64,000 nucleotides of DNA, from positions 310,001 to 374,000 of the forward strand of contig CAKZLK010000043.1 in NCBI GenBank assembly GCA_937125455.1, written 5' to 3'. The stretch comes from an uncultured Aequorivita sp. Lineage in GTDB: Bacteria > Bacteroidota > Bacteroidia > Flavobacteriales > Flavobacteriaceae. Both the position numbers and the translations under genes were made by a program. The notes under the pieces are model-generated. The model saw nothing but the letters and a program-made list of their open reading frames with translations. It did no database searches and was not told where the DNA came from. Of the stretch, positions 1-9,560 are shown one piece after another; within the stretch, counting starts at the first letter, position 1, and each line of letters starts with the position of its first letter.

Positions 1-1
1 T

Positions 2-49
2 AAAGTAAATATCAAAATTCCTGAAGACTTACCTATAGAATATTCATAA
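2..49 (+). CDS. C-terminal end of an upstream gene (partial)
   Basis: An open frame runs from the window edge for 15 codons to a TAA at 47-49 and encodes the tail KVNIKIPEDLPIEYS. It has the same orientation as the gene starting at 124, 74 bp further on. Too little is visible to assign a function, and a chance open frame of this length is possible. Confidence 0.3.
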   Translation, partial: KVNIKIPEDLPIEYS

Positions 50-123
50 TGATTAAAACGTCTTTAAATAGTAAAATGATTTCATAATGATTAATTTTAT
101 TATCTAAAGAAAATCCTTACTCT

Positions 124-3100
124 ATGAAGTCTAATAAGAATAGTAAAATACTGAGCCCTGCTGAATTCTATAGACAACTTCGTCCTGAAAATTTTTCGGA
201 TTCTACGATAATAGATACCATTACGCTGCCTAAAGAAGTATTAGCGTTGGAAATAGAAAAGATTACTACTAATCAAAAGGAAAATGAATTTGAAACCTTA
301 GCCAGAAAAATGTCTGAGGAATTAATCACACCGAACTTGATTCCGCAAGTGGGCCCTACAGGAGGAGGAGATGGAAAAACCGATTCCGAAACATACCCAG
401 TTTCCGAGAGTATTTCCATTCGTTGGTTCGTACCTGAAAATGGTTGGAAAAAAGACGAGAAATGGGCATTCGCATTTAGTGCTAAGAAAGATTGGAAACC
501 GAAATTAAAAAAGGATATTGAAAATATTCTTTCGACTAAAAGGGATTATACCCGTATTTATTTTATTACAAATCAAACACCATCAAGTAAAAAGAAAAAA
601 GATGCACAGGATGAATTTATTAAACTGTTTAATATCGATATAGTCATTTTAGATGGAAAATGGATTCTTGAAAAAACATATTCTAATGACCTCATTAACT
701 TAGTGGTAGAATCACTCAATCTTTCTGAAGTATATAAAAAGAGTAACAAAGTTATTGGTTCAAATGATATTCGAAGAGAACAAAAACTAATAGATATTGA
801 AGAACAGATAAAAAATCCAAATCGTTACTTGGAATACGATTTTCAATTAGTAGAAGATGCTTTAGAATCGGCTATCCTAACCCGTAAACTTGAAAAACCT
901 AGAGATGAATTAGAAGCAAAATTTGATAGAGTCGAGAGACTTTTAAAAAAATTTAGTAATAAGGGCCAATGGGTTAGATTTCTCTATCAAAAAGCGTGGA
1001 CTTATATTAATTATTATGATGATTATGACAATTTTTTTACTCAATTTGAAAATTTTAAAAAGGAAATCAATGATGACATCACCGTTATTAGTTTAGAATA
1101 TTACACGACTCTTTTTACTCTATATAGAACACTTTATTTTTATGAAACGGGCAATATTGATATAAAAGATTACGAATGTGAACGTCAAATGATATACGAT
1201 TATCTAACTAAAATTATTTCAAAAAAACCTCAATCGAATCTATCCTTAACTGCACAAACTCATCTTGCTCACTTAAAACTTTTTGAAACATTAGAAAGTG
1301 AAGAAGAGAGTGATAAGCTTTTTTTAGAGATTAAAGTTATTCTTTTAAAATCTGAAGGACGTTTGGAGTTTCCTTTTGAATCTTTTGAAAAAATGATTCT
1401 ACTAATGGGAGATGTTTATGTAGCATCTGAAGCCTATGACGAGTTATTTGATACCCTAACGAGAATATCGGAGAAGCGAAGCTCACACCTACAGGCTGGA
1501 GAACTATACATTAGAAGAGGTGGACAAAAGATGTCCCACAAGAGATATAAGGACGGTTTAATTTATTTCGGTAAAGCTGTTGTAAAATTATCAAAAGAAG
1601 AAAGCCAGTATGGTTTCTATTTAGCACAGATAGGGTTGAGTGAAGCATATCGGAAATTGGGTTTATTCAATGCTTCATATTCTAGTAAAGTGAGCGCAAT
1701 TTCTAGCCTAATGAAATCTTGGATTGATGATGGTAAAATCGACACTCGAATGTTGAATCTATTATTTACTACTTTAAGTGAAGAAATACTTTATGGGCGT
1801 CTTCCCCATATCCTCACGTGGCACGAGTTATATAGAGTTATCCACTATCAACAAGCCCGAGTCAATCCAGAAAATATTCCAAATAAACTAATTCAATTAG
1901 ATTCATACTTAACCGTTAGGTTAATTAATGGGAAGGTTCCACCAAAGGTATTAAGGGTTTTGCCTTCAATCTGTGAAAGAGAAGGACTAGAACTTTCGGA
2001 AGATGTATCTCTTTTTCTTTTAGGGCATATTGATGAAATTATCGAAAACTATAAAAAGATAGGGATTTCAACTAATGATGGTGTTGAAGAATTTTTTCAT
2101 ACAACTTCTAATCAACCATTAGTCGGACAGTTTGTTAATAAAATGAATTGGTTTCATTCAGAAAACTCGATTCTTACCACTACAATATTAGGAACTGAAA
2201 TAGAGGTGTATTTCAAAACCTCTAATCCACTCATTATTGTTGCTGAAACTATACTTGCAATTATTGAGGGCTTCTTAGGTACATCATTAGAAAATATTTT
2301 CCCTAATACTGAAAAAATTATCTTCAAAATTGAAGATGTAAAAGATAAATTTTATGTTAGAAAAGAAAAAGACTCAAATAATTACACGATTGAATGGGAC
2401 TCGTCTTTCGACCCGATTCAGGATTACAGAAAAATATGGGATGTAAGTATGTATTTACTGACTCATCTGTGTACCTATCACTTTCTTTTGGAAGATCCAA
2501 AAAAGTATTTAGAGATGCTTTTTAAACAAGAGGAAGTAAACGAAAGGCTATCAATACTTTTAAATCATAAAATATTTTTAAAAAATATTTTGGGAGCGGA
2601 ACCAAAACTAACGCTATCAGATTGGATAACTTCTCACACAACAGAAAAGAAAATGCTGAGAAAAGAAATATTTGTTCCTCGTCTTACGGACAAGACTTCA
2701 GAATTTAAAGATTCGAATGAAAAGCAAGCACACAACGGTCTGCCCCCACTGGATGAAATACCACATAATAAAAGAAAAGTAGTATCCATAATTGACAATC
2801 ATTTATGGGATAATGCAAAATGGAAAGGAGTTGCGGTTTTGGCTTTTCAAGATGGTGTAGGAATAGTGTTAGGCTTTGAAGATATTTCGTATGGTAATAA
2901 GATTTTTGAAAATTGGATTAGTCGATTTGGCAATACCGATTCAGAAAATCAAATAAAAATAAGTGTCATAACCGAAGTGAGAAAGGATAATCCATTTGCA
3001 TATAAGGTTATGATTTCCAGTAATATTGAAAATCGAAAAATGGATAAAAATTCGATTTTTGTGACCACAATGAGATTTCACGAGATGGACGCAAAGAACG

Positions 3101-3297
3101 CCCAAACTATAACAATCCTTAAACAAGGATTTAATTACTTTAATAAGTTTAAAATGTGTCCTGGGAGAATTACAGATGATCTAAAAGTTGAAGCAAACAC
3201 AAATCTCTTTATTGAAAAAAAAGATATTACGTTTATTAAGGCAAGCGATGTGAAAGATACAGACATCGAAAGTGGAGCATTTATAAACCATAGATAA
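124..3297 (+). CDS. Nuclease-like N-terminus plus long helical region; putative Hachiman-linked protein
   Basis: This 1057-residue protein has no signal peptide or membrane segment. Near the N-terminus a glycine-rich GGGDGKTD stretch (residues 80-87) is followed by a hydrophobic strand ending in FSAKKD (118-123). That spacing resembles a PD-(D/E)xK-type nuclease core with D83 and K121 or K122 as candidate residues, but the usual E/Q before the lysine is a serine. A second hydrophobic strand (RIYFITNQ) follows. Residues of roughly 230-620 are rich in amphipathic helices and look TPR-like. The C-terminal 150 residues look like a separate mixed alpha/beta domain. The gene lies 172 bp upstream of the HamA/HamB pair on the same strand, so a shared defence role is plausible. 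The described Hachiman system has only two genes, so partnership is inferred. I recognise the N-terminal motif pattern only as nuclease-like. Confidence 0.6.
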   Translation: MKSNKNSKILSPAEFYRQLRPENFSDSTIIDTITLPKEVLALEIEKITTNQKENEFETLARKMSEELITPNLIPQVGPTGGGDGKTDSETYPVSESISIRWFVPENGWKKDEKWAFAFSAKKDWKPKLKKDIENILSTKRDYTRIYFITNQTPSSKKKKDAQDEFIKLFNIDIVILDGKWILEKTYSNDLINLVVESLNLSEVYKKSNKVIGSNDIRREQKLIDIEEQIKNPNRYLEYDFQLVEDALESAILTRKLEKPRDELEAKFDRVERLLKKFSNKGQWVRFLYQKAWTYINYYDDYDNFFTQFENFKKEINDDITVISLEYYTTLFTLYRTLYFYETGNIDIKDYECERQMIYDYLTKIISKKPQSNLSLTAQTHLAHLKLFETLESEEESDKLFLEIKVILLKSEGRLEFPFESFEKMILLMGDVYVASEAYDELFDTLTRISEKRSSHLQAGELYIRRGGQKMSHKRYKDGLIYFGKAVVKLSKEESQYGFYLAQIGLSEAYRKLGLFNASYSSKVSAISSLMKSWIDDGKIDTRMLNLLFTTLSEEILYGRLPHILTWHELYRVIHYQQARVNPENIPNKLIQLDSYLTVRLINGKVPPKVLRVLPSICEREGLELSEDVSLFLLGHIDEIIENYKKIGISTNDGVEEFFHTTSNQPLVGQFVNKMNWFHSENSILTTTILGTEIEVYFKTSNPLIIVAETILAIIEGFLGTSLENIFPNTEKIIFKIEDVKDKFYVRKEKDSNNYTIEWDSSFDPIQDYRKIWDVSMYLLTHLCTYHFLLEDPKKYLEMLFKQEEVNERLSILLNHKIFLKNILGAEPKLTLSDWITSHTTEKKMLRKEIFVPRLTDKTSEFKDSNEKQAHNGLPPLDEIPHNKRKVVSIIDNHLWDNAKWKGVAVLAFQDGVGIVLGFEDISYGNKIFENWISRFGNTDSENQIKISVITEVRKDNPFAYKVMISSNIENRKMDKNSIFVTTMRFHEMDAKNAQTITILKQGFNYFNKFKMCPGRITDDLKVEANTNLFIEKKDITFIKASDVKDTDIESGAFINHR

Positions 3298-3469
3298 TTT
3301 ATTCTTTGTATTCAATACTTTAATTTTATATCTTTAGTTTTTTCACTTCAGCTTCAACTCCCCCAGTTTATTTTAAAGGTTACTGAAATTCATAAACAAC
3401 TGAGTATCTTTTGCTAATTGTAATTAATTTTCGTTTATAGTTTATGAACTAAAAGGATATAATAAACTT

Positions 3470-4300
3470 ATGGCTAAACAAGATACATTAATAGGTAAGC
3501 ATCCAATTTCTCCAGATATTTTTGGAGAATGGCTTAATGGATTGGATCACCCCGATTCTGCGACTCAATGTCATAGAAGCCTTTCCGAAATTGATACGCA
3601 AGATGAAAATAAATTACTCGATTGGCTATCCAATGAAATAATAAAATACCATTATGATGAGGATAGGATTGGAAAACTAAAGGCTCGTTATAACTCATTA
3701 GGTTTTGAAGATTATGCTGAACAATACAGAATGATTCCTAATAATGAGGATACACGCAAGGGCAATATGGCAGAAATTATAATGTGTGAATACGTCATTA
3801 GTTCTACACAAAAACAACTTATTAAAACATTTCGATTTAGGTTCAGCACTAATGTAGACCAATCCATGAAAGGTGACGATATGCTAATGGTTGATTATAA
3901 TGAAGACGAAGATGATATTGAAGTTTATTTGGGAGAGGCAAAGTTTAGACAGGAACCAACCCCTAAATCAGTAAGGGACATTGCTAATTCACTTTCCAAA
4001 GATACCAAACCCCTTTCATTTACTTTTTTGGTTGATCGATTAAGAGAGCAACCTGCAACAAAAGCACTTGCGGATAGATTAGATAAATTCATTATCGAAA
4101 CGGTAAAAAGAAATGATAAATTGACCTATACAGGATTCCTTTTCAGTAATGAAGACACCTCTGAAAAGGTACAGGCTAATTTGGATAGTGATAATCCTCG
4201 TCTTGTTTTTATTTCATTGGGCGTAAATGATCCGTCTGATTTTATGCAAAAGGTTTTTGCTTTAGTTGAACAGAAAATTGCTAATCCTTCAACAATATGA
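3470..4300 (+). CDS. hamA: Hachiman system nuclease HamA (DUF1837)
   Basis: The 276-residue product matches the DUF1837/HamA pattern. It has GNMAEI (98-103) with E102, then KGDD with D136/D137, then a strand ending in GEAKFR with E156 and K158. Together these give the E, D, E-x-K set of a PD-(D/E)xK nuclease. In the known Hachiman anti-phage system HamA is a DNA nuclease held inactive by the HamB helicase and released when HamB acts on phage or damaged DNA. Its stop overlaps the hamB start by 4 bp (ATGA at 4297-4300), implying translational coupling. All catalytic residues appear intact, so the nuclease is probably active. The start is the first ATG of the frame. Confidence 0.85.
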   Translation: MAKQDTLIGKHPISPDIFGEWLNGLDHPDSATQCHRSLSEIDTQDENKLLDWLSNEIIKYHYDEDRIGKLKARYNSLGFEDYAEQYRMIPNNEDTRKGNMAEIIMCEYVISSTQKQLIKTFRFRFSTNVDQSMKGDDMLMVDYNEDEDDIEVYLGEAKFRQEPTPKSVRDIANSLSKDTKPLSFTFLVDRLREQPATKALADRLDKFIIETVKRNDKLTYTGFLFSNEDTSEKVQANLDSDNPRLVFISLGVNDPSDFMQKVFALVEQKIANPSTI

Positions 4301-7300
4301 GTATAGAAAGAATATTGGCAGAAATAAATATTTTAAACGAGGACAAATATCTTCAAGATAGAGTCGCACAATTGAATGCTAGGTATATTCTTTTCAATAC
4401 TGATGAGAGTAGAGAAAATTTTCCCAATTATAGTGTTCGCGATGAAGAAATGACCCTATTGGCGTTTCAGTATTTAACACTTGGGTGTCAACTTGCAGAC
4501 AGAGAGCTTATCGATGAAGCTTCGGGAGCATTGGAAAGAGGAGCTCAAATATTAGAATACATATATGGTTCTAAAAATAATGAAGTCAATTTTCGCAGGT
4601 ATTATGTTTTAATATCCTCATTAGCATACTATTCGGCTTTTCAATATTCAAAATCATTCATTTTAATAAACAAGGCAGAAAATGAAACCACAATTGCAGG
4701 GTTGCTATCGCTATTTTTAAAAAGAAGATTCTCTGACCTACAAAACACCATTAACGCAATTTTGGTGGATGAAGAATACACAAGCATTAAAAGAAAAGAA
4801 GGGCATGGTGGGGAGGAGTCAGAGAGGATTTATGAAATAGTCATAGCGAGATCTTTAGGCAAAATAATTAGCTACCTTAATTTTGGTGATGAAAAATTAA
4901 TCAAAGATGCAAAGTCTGAATTGGAGACGCTAAAGGAAATTGCAGAATTAAGAGAGGATGTCGATGTTTGGTGGGTCATTAGGTTAATACTGATTATCAT
5001 TTTTGGAATAGAAAAATCCTCATTGTGGAGTGTACTACGAAGTCATTATGCAGATCTTCCTGAATTGGGAAGTCGTTTTATCTATTCCCATGTTTTTGCA
5101 AGACAAACTAAAATCCATGAGTTTTTTACTACCCAACGAAACGCACTACCGAAAGTCATTGGAAATGAATCAGGTGTTATTATTAGTATGCCAACAAGTA
5201 GTGGAAAAACACGTATTGCTGAAGTCTCTATTTTGGATTGTAAAATTCAAAATGAAAACTCTAAAATACTTTTTATTGCTCCCTATAGATCGTTAGCTTT
5301 TGAAATAGAAAATGATTTAGACAAGATTTTCAATCCTATTGGTGTTTCAGTATCACAATTATATGGAGGAAGTCTTTTTAGCAAAATTGATGAAAAACTA
5401 ATTCAGGATACAGACGTAATTATTGCTACACAAGAAAAGGCGAAGGCTTTATTTAGAAGTGATTCAGAAATTATTAAGACAATAAAATTAGTAGTACTTG
5501 ATGAAGGACACATGCTAGGTGCAGATGATAGGCTCATTAGGAATGAGCTTTTTATGGAAGAACTTCGTTATCATATTCAAAAGAACAAGGGGAAATTTGT
5601 AGTTCTTTCAGCTGTACTACCAAACCCTAAAGATCTTTCTAGTTGGTTAACAAACTCAGCAGATAATATTTATAAAAGCGACTGGCGACCGTCTGAAGAA
5701 CGAATAGGAACTTTGGAGTGGACTGGTAAAAATGTGAATTTAAATTGGGAAAGCGCAGATGATGAGAGAGACTCTTTCAATAACCGGTTTGTATTCGCAG
5801 AAAAACAGCCTAAAAAACCTAGAGAACGAATTGATAAATATTTACCTAGTAATTTAAATGAAGCTGTTTGCGCTACTGCTTTAAAGTTATTCTCATTTGG
5901 ACCTGTTTTAATTTTTGTTGGTCGAAAAGCTTCAGTTTTTACTATGGCGAGAGCATACGCACTAATTTTAGGTGAGGTAGAAGATTTTAATTGGAAAAAC
6001 AAAAATAACTGGAAGGCTTTTGAATTAGCCTGTGTTGAATTTGATGGTGTTGATTCTGAATGGCTAGCCTTTGCAAAAAAAGGTATTCTTTGTCATAACG
6101 CCAATCTACCTTCTGATGTTAGAATCCCCTTAGAAAGACTAATGCGAACAGAAAGACCAAGGGTTATTATTGCAACATCAACTTTAGGTCAGGGAGTAAA
6201 CTTAGGTGTATCATCGGTTATATTTTCAACATACTATCAAGCAGGAAAACCATTACCATTTAGTGATTTTTGGAACATCGCAGGACGAGCTGGAAGGGCA
6301 TTCGTTGACCAAGAAGGTAAAATATTAGTAGCATTAGATACTTCTGTTCGAGGTACTTTTAAACAAAGGAAGAATAATAGTTATAAGCAAAAACAGATTT
6401 TAAAATATTTTGATAAATCCAGTATTCAAAATGCGGAAAGTGGCTTGCTATGGATGATTCGAGCAATGAAAGTTTTTGCAAGGGATTTGGAAGGTATTCC
6501 TTTTGAAAAACTACTCGAACTTATAGCTGAAAATAGTTTTGAGAAACTTGAGAATAGCAAAGCATTTGTTGACGGTATGGATTTGATTGATGATACTCTT
6601 TTGGCTTTACATCAATTGGCATATAGAGATAACGTCCTTGACATTTCTTGGGTGGAAGATTTCTTCAGAAAATCCTTGGCTTATGTTCAATTACAAAATA
6701 ATCCTGATGAAGATATTGAAGTTGATCATATTATATCCTTTGTTCAGGCTAGGGTAAAAGGAATTATTAAATCCGTTGGAGAAAACATATTAGATTGGCA
6801 GAAGCATATAAAATCAGGAATTCCATTGCAGAGTGATCTTATGTTAGAAGAGGTTATGGAAGAAATATTAATAGTTCTTTTAGAGTATTTTGAACAGGAA
6901 GATAGTTCTGTGGAGGCTAAAATTAAACTTTTGGCTAACATTGAGGCACTTATAAATCATATCCCTGTACTCCAAGAAGATTATCTAAAAAGTAAAGACT
7001 TAAATGAAATTAGATGGTTATGGTTATCAGGGGAATCGATGACCAAGATTAAGTTGCTAGAGGATGCGCATCAAATAATAAATAAACATTACTCTTTTCA
7101 ATTACCGTGGGTACTAAATGGGATTGCAAAAAAATTAGAGGCTATGGAATATGAAGACGATGCTAAACTACTACAGGAGTTGGCAATTCTATCTGAAACA
7201 GGATTACCTAATTTAATGTCAGTAAAAATATATCAAGCGGGAATTAGATCAAGAGAATCTGCTATTGAAATAAGCGATAGTTTTGGAGGCGATTCTTGGG

Positions 7301-7695
7301 ATAAAGGAATTCAATATTATAAAAATATGATTTTAGAAAACGCTCAAAAGTTAAAGATTCTATTATCTGAAACTACGTCTAATTGGATTGAACTATTCTT
7401 ACTTTACAACGAAAAGGTGACCAAAACAGTTAATTATATTGAACCATTTGCTATTGAAGGATTAAAACATCAAGAAGAGCTTATTTTATTACCCAAGACT
7501 ATTAACGCTAAAGAATATCTTGTGAGTTCAGATTTTAAAGTAATGAAGCCCGTGAGAGAAGTTGGAGGTCTTTATGTTTCTGAAATTATAGATTTAGACG
7601 GTATCTTTTTTAGGAATAGAGCAGTAGACAATTTATGGGAATTAATTGTTATAAACCCAAATATTTATCTAAATATTCCAAATAATGAAGAGTAA
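4297..7695 (+). CDS. hamB: Hachiman system superfamily 2 helicase HamB
   Basis: The 1132-residue protein has a helical N-terminal region of about 270 residues and then a superfamily 2 helicase core. Motif I is MPTSSGKT (298-305), motif II is DEGH (402-405), and a motif III-like SAVLP follows. The second RecA domain contains ATSTLGQGVNLG, and motif VI is GRAGR (663-667). This is the Ski2-like arrangement seen in HamB. The C-terminal 450 residues are mostly helical with no recognised domain. The gene is coupled to hamA by a 4-bp overlap and followed by a bidirectional hairpin terminator at 7818. The expected role is ATP-driven surveillance of DNA and control of HamA. Confidence 0.85.
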   Translation: MSIERILAEINILNEDKYLQDRVAQLNARYILFNTDESRENFPNYSVRDEEMTLLAFQYLTLGCQLADRELIDEASGALERGAQILEYIYGSKNNEVNFRRYYVLISSLAYYSAFQYSKSFILINKAENETTIAGLLSLFLKRRFSDLQNTINAILVDEEYTSIKRKEGHGGEESERIYEIVIARSLGKIISYLNFGDEKLIKDAKSELETLKEIAELREDVDVWWVIRLILIIIFGIEKSSLWSVLRSHYADLPELGSRFIYSHVFARQTKIHEFFTTQRNALPKVIGNESGVIISMPTSSGKTRIAEVSILDCKIQNENSKILFIAPYRSLAFEIENDLDKIFNPIGVSVSQLYGGSLFSKIDEKLIQDTDVIIATQEKAKALFRSDSEIIKTIKLVVLDEGHMLGADDRLIRNELFMEELRYHIQKNKGKFVVLSAVLPNPKDLSSWLTNSADNIYKSDWRPSEERIGTLEWTGKNVNLNWESADDERDSFNNRFVFAEKQPKKPRERIDKYLPSNLNEAVCATALKLFSFGPVLIFVGRKASVFTMARAYALILGEVEDFNWKNKNNWKAFELACVEFDGVDSEWLAFAKKGILCHNANLPSDVRIPLERLMRTERPRVIIATSTLGQGVNLGVSSVIFSTYYQAGKPLPFSDFWNIAGRAGRAFVDQEGKILVALDTSVRGTFKQRKNNSYKQKQILKYFDKSSIQNAESGLLWMIRAMKVFARDLEGIPFEKLLELIAENSFEKLENSKAFVDGMDLIDDTLLALHQLAYRDNVLDISWVEDFFRKSLAYVQLQNNPDEDIEVDHIISFVQARVKGIIKSVGENILDWQKHIKSGIPLQSDLMLEEVMEEILIVLLEYFEQEDSSVEAKIKLLANIEALINHIPVLQEDYLKSKDLNEIRWLWLSGESMTKIKLLEDAHQIINKHYSFQLPWVLNGIAKKLEAMEYEDDAKLLQELAILSETGLPNLMSVKIYQAGIRSRESAIEISDSFGGDSWDKGIQYYKNMILENAQKLKILLSETTSNWIELFLLYNEKVTKTVNYIEPFAIEGLKHQEELILLPKTINAKEYLVSSDFKVMKPVREVGGLYVSEIIDLDGIFFRNRAVDNLWELIVINPNIYLNIPNNEE

Positions 7696-7817
7696 ACCAA
7701 CAATTTATATATTAAGCTATTTATGAATTACTGTGTTCAATACATAAGTAAAAACGTTTTTTATACGAATTCTATTATTTATAATAATAAAAGGTCAATC
7801 AAATGAAATTTAGTTTT

Positions 7818-7842
7818 AAAAAACACCATTATAGGTGTTTTT
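7818..7842. terminator. Bidirectional intrinsic terminator
   Basis: A stem of AAACACC and GGTGTTT with a six-base loop is flanked by A and T runs on both sides. It lies between the convergent ends of hamB (+) and the RuvC-like gene (-) and should serve both. Confidence 0.7.
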
Positions 7843-7845
7843 ATA

Positions 7846-8355
7846 TTATGCCTGATAATAATGAGTAATGGCTAGCGATACTGCATCAAAAATCGAAATG
7901 GCGTAACTTTCCGCCTCATGAGATTTTCTTTTTTCGGGAAGTTTCGGTTTAAGTTCTGGAATATTCTCTGAAATAATAGTTGCAATCTCATATTTGCTGT
8001 GCGCATTAAACGCACTAAATACAAAACGGATATCATTTCGAGAATATTGATGGACTTCCAATTCTTTAGATTGAGCAAAAGCCGCAATCTTCTTAATGAG
8101 TTCCTGCACACGCTTGGACTTTCGTGAACCATAACCTTTAGGTTCTTCCAACACGACAACTGATGGTAAATAATAGGATACTTTCTCTTTAATACGCTCT
8201 AACACTTCCTTATTTGAAATGGGATATTTACGTATAGTTACATTGTAGGCGCTAATGACCGTCAGCGCATCTTTCATCACCGCAAGACCAAAACCTCGAC
8301 CATTAGCAAAGATTGCTAAGACAACTTTCGCCTCTTTTTTACTTGTTTGACCCAT
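7846..8355 (-). CDS. RuvC-like (RNase H fold) protein of a mobile element
   Basis: This 169-residue protein has the strand order of a RuvC/RNase H-like fold. Strand 1 (VVLAIFANGRGFGLAV, 11-26) is followed by a strand ending in a glutamate (VVVLEEPKG) and a C-terminal helix HEAESYAISIFDA carrying acidic residues. In RuvC the first strand ends in an aspartate (G-I-D-P-G); here the equivalent position is F16, so one metal ligand seems to be missing. The basic stretch SRKSKR after the glutamate fits nucleic-acid contact. The start overlaps the end of the upstream XRE gene by 17 bp, so the two are probably co-transcribed. The role could be junction binding or resolution for the element. Nuclease activity is uncertain. 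Confidence 0.55.
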   Translation of the reverse strand: MGQTSKKEAKVVLAIFANGRGFGLAVMKDALTVISAYNVTIRKYPISNKEVLERIKEKVSYYLPSVVVLEEPKGYGSRKSKRVQELIKKIAAFAQSKELEVHQYSRNDIRFVFSAFNAHSKYEIATIISENIPELKPKLPEKRKSHEAESYAISIFDAVSLAITHYYQA

Positions 8356-8692
8356 ACGGTGTGACTGTATTTAACCTATTGACAATTTCGTTCAGATAAT
8401 GTAATTTATAGAGGCTCTTTGGTGATTGCTGGACTTCCAGTTCGGCAATGAGCTTCTTGCTCCGTGTTTTTAGGGTATCGGCAACGTGCTTGTAAGAAGG
8501 TGCTAAAATGTCTAAGAGCGAGGTATCAAAGAGCATATGATAAGTCAGGAGTATTTCTGGTGGTGGATTCCGATGTCCCTGCTCATAGCGGATAAGATTG
8601 CTCGCTTGCATATCAAGTAAGACGGCAACGTCTTTTTGATCCAGCGGTGATTCTTTCCGTAATTGTCGTAAAAGATGATGTGAGTTTGTCAT
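8339..8692 (-). CDS. XRE-family helix-turn-helix regulator
   Basis: The N-terminal 60 residues of this 117-residue protein form a classic XRE helix-turn-helix. Q19-KDVAVLLDM is followed by a recognition helix (ASNLIRYEQGHRNPPPE). The C-terminal half is helical and basic. It is a cytoplasmic DNA-binding regulator, probably of its own leftward operon with the overlapping RuvC-like gene. Its leader holds a strong hairpin (8702-8732) and, further upstream, a perfect 24-bp palindrome (8782-8805) that could be its operator. Confidence 0.75.
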   Translation of the reverse strand: MTNSHHLLRQLRKESPLDQKDVAVLLDMQASNLIRYEQGHRNPPPEILLTYHMLFDTSLLDILAPSYKHVADTLKTRSKKLIAELEVQQSPKSLYKLHYLNEIVNRLNTVTPYGSNK

Positions 8693-8701
8693 AATAAAAT
8701 T

Positions 8702-8732
8702 GTCAGCGGGGTTAGGCTCCGCTGACTTTTTT
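8702..8732 (+). terminator. GC-rich hairpin with T-run, in the leader of the XRE gene
   Basis: A perfect 8-bp stem (GTCAGCGG / CCGCTGAC) is followed on the + strand by six T residues, which is terminator geometry for rightward transcription. No rightward gene ends nearby. On the other strand it sits about 10 bp before the XRE start codon, so it may instead shape that mRNA leader. Confidence 0.5.
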
Positions 8733-8781
8733 ATTGTATTAAATTATCACCCCTATTGACTAGTACCCGCTGTGTATACTC

Positions 8782-8805
8782 AAAATTATCCATATGGATA
8801 ATTTT
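8782..8805. repeat. Perfect 24-bp palindrome (candidate operator or resolution site)
   Basis: Twelve bases on each side of the centre between 8793 and 8794 are exactly self-complementary. The core is ATTATCCATATGGATAAT, extended by A's and T's. No T-run terminator geometry suits a neighbouring gene, so a dimeric protein-binding site is more likely. Confidence 0.6.
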
Positions 8806-9056
8806 TTTCGCGGTCGCTCGATGTTTTGTGAATAATGAGGGGATAAAATGCTTCGGCCAGTATTATTTAAGAAGTTTCAAGACTTATATTCATATACTTA
8901 TTTAAATTTTGAAACATTAGAAATAGAAAAGCATAAACATCATTTTCTGAAATAGATGATTGAAAATTGCCATAAAATAAAATTATAAAAGCAACATCTA
9001 GGGATTGTAATTTGTAGTGATGAGAGGGATTGAGCCAAAGGCTCAAATTCAAAGCG

Positions 9057-9560
9057 CTATGTATCTTTTAATTTAAGAATCTCTTGCATTCGCTCCCAGT
9101 CCGATTGACGTTGAAAGCCCTTTTGATTATTTAGTTTTGTCTCTTTAGTTTTGTTATAGAGACCTATTTGCACTGGTTTCTGCTTCTGTTTGCGCACGTT
9201 GATGCTGTCATTTGCACAGGAATGGAACAGAGGTGCGTAAAAGATGCCTATCTTACCTTTACGAGATTCAGGTGTGTGCAGTAATCCACCTTGGTAATCA
9301 GTCACCTTAATTAATTGTTTGAGGATTAATGATTGGATTGTTGAAGGAAGGCTTCTTCTAGATATTCCAGTTGCCTTAATATATTGACTATGTGCTATTC
9401 GATCTCTTTGTTTTCGATTTCCGTTTTTCAATTTCCAACCGTATGTTTTTCGTATAATGAAGAGCAATAGCTTAAGCTCTGAATGGGTAAGGTTTGATAA
9501 TTGTTCGTCAAATAACTTATTGGGAACTTGAGTGGTTTGTTTGTATATCATGGTAAGCAT
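9057..9560 (-). CDS. Phage replication protein O-like winged-helix protein
   Basis: The 167-residue protein begins with the pattern TTQVPNKLFDEQLSNLTHSE, then a helix LKLLLFIIRKTYGW and a recognition-like segment SQYIKATGISRRSLPSTIQS. This is typical of the N-terminal winged helix of phage replication protein O and related element replication proteins, which bind the origin and recruit helicase. The C-terminal 60 residues are basic and low in order. A second in-frame ATG lies three codons in, so the start is not certain. It heads the leftward group with the XRE and RuvC-like genes, although a 364-bp gap separates them. Confidence 0.6.
   Translation of the reverse strand: MLTMIYKQTTQVPNKLFDEQLSNLTHSELKLLLFIIRKTYGWKLKNGNRKQRDRIAHSQYIKATGISRRSLPSTIQSLILKQLIKVTDYQGGLLHTPESRKGKIGIFYAPLFHSCANDSINVRKQKQKPVQIGLYNKTKETKLNNQKGFQRQSDWERMQEILKLKDT

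Larger units (their letters stand above)
8693..9056. other. 364-bp intergenic region between replication-type and regulator genes
   Basis: The region holds the hairpin at 8702-8732, a perfect 24-bp palindrome at 8782-8805, and AT-rich sequence up to 9000. The one open frame here lacks any protein-like character. Its position between a phage O-like replication gene and an XRE regulator makes it a candidate operator or origin region, but no iteron array was seen. Confidence 0.4.

Noticed and set aside
3298-3469. Possible -7 box TATCTTTTGC upstream of hamA
   Set aside because: It has one extra T compared with the consensus and no clear -33 element, and lies about 55 bp from the start codon.
8867-9052. 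61-codon minus-strand frame in the replication/regulator gap
   Set aside because: Low-complexity, AT-driven composition, no recognisable motif and no fit with neighbouring gene spacing.
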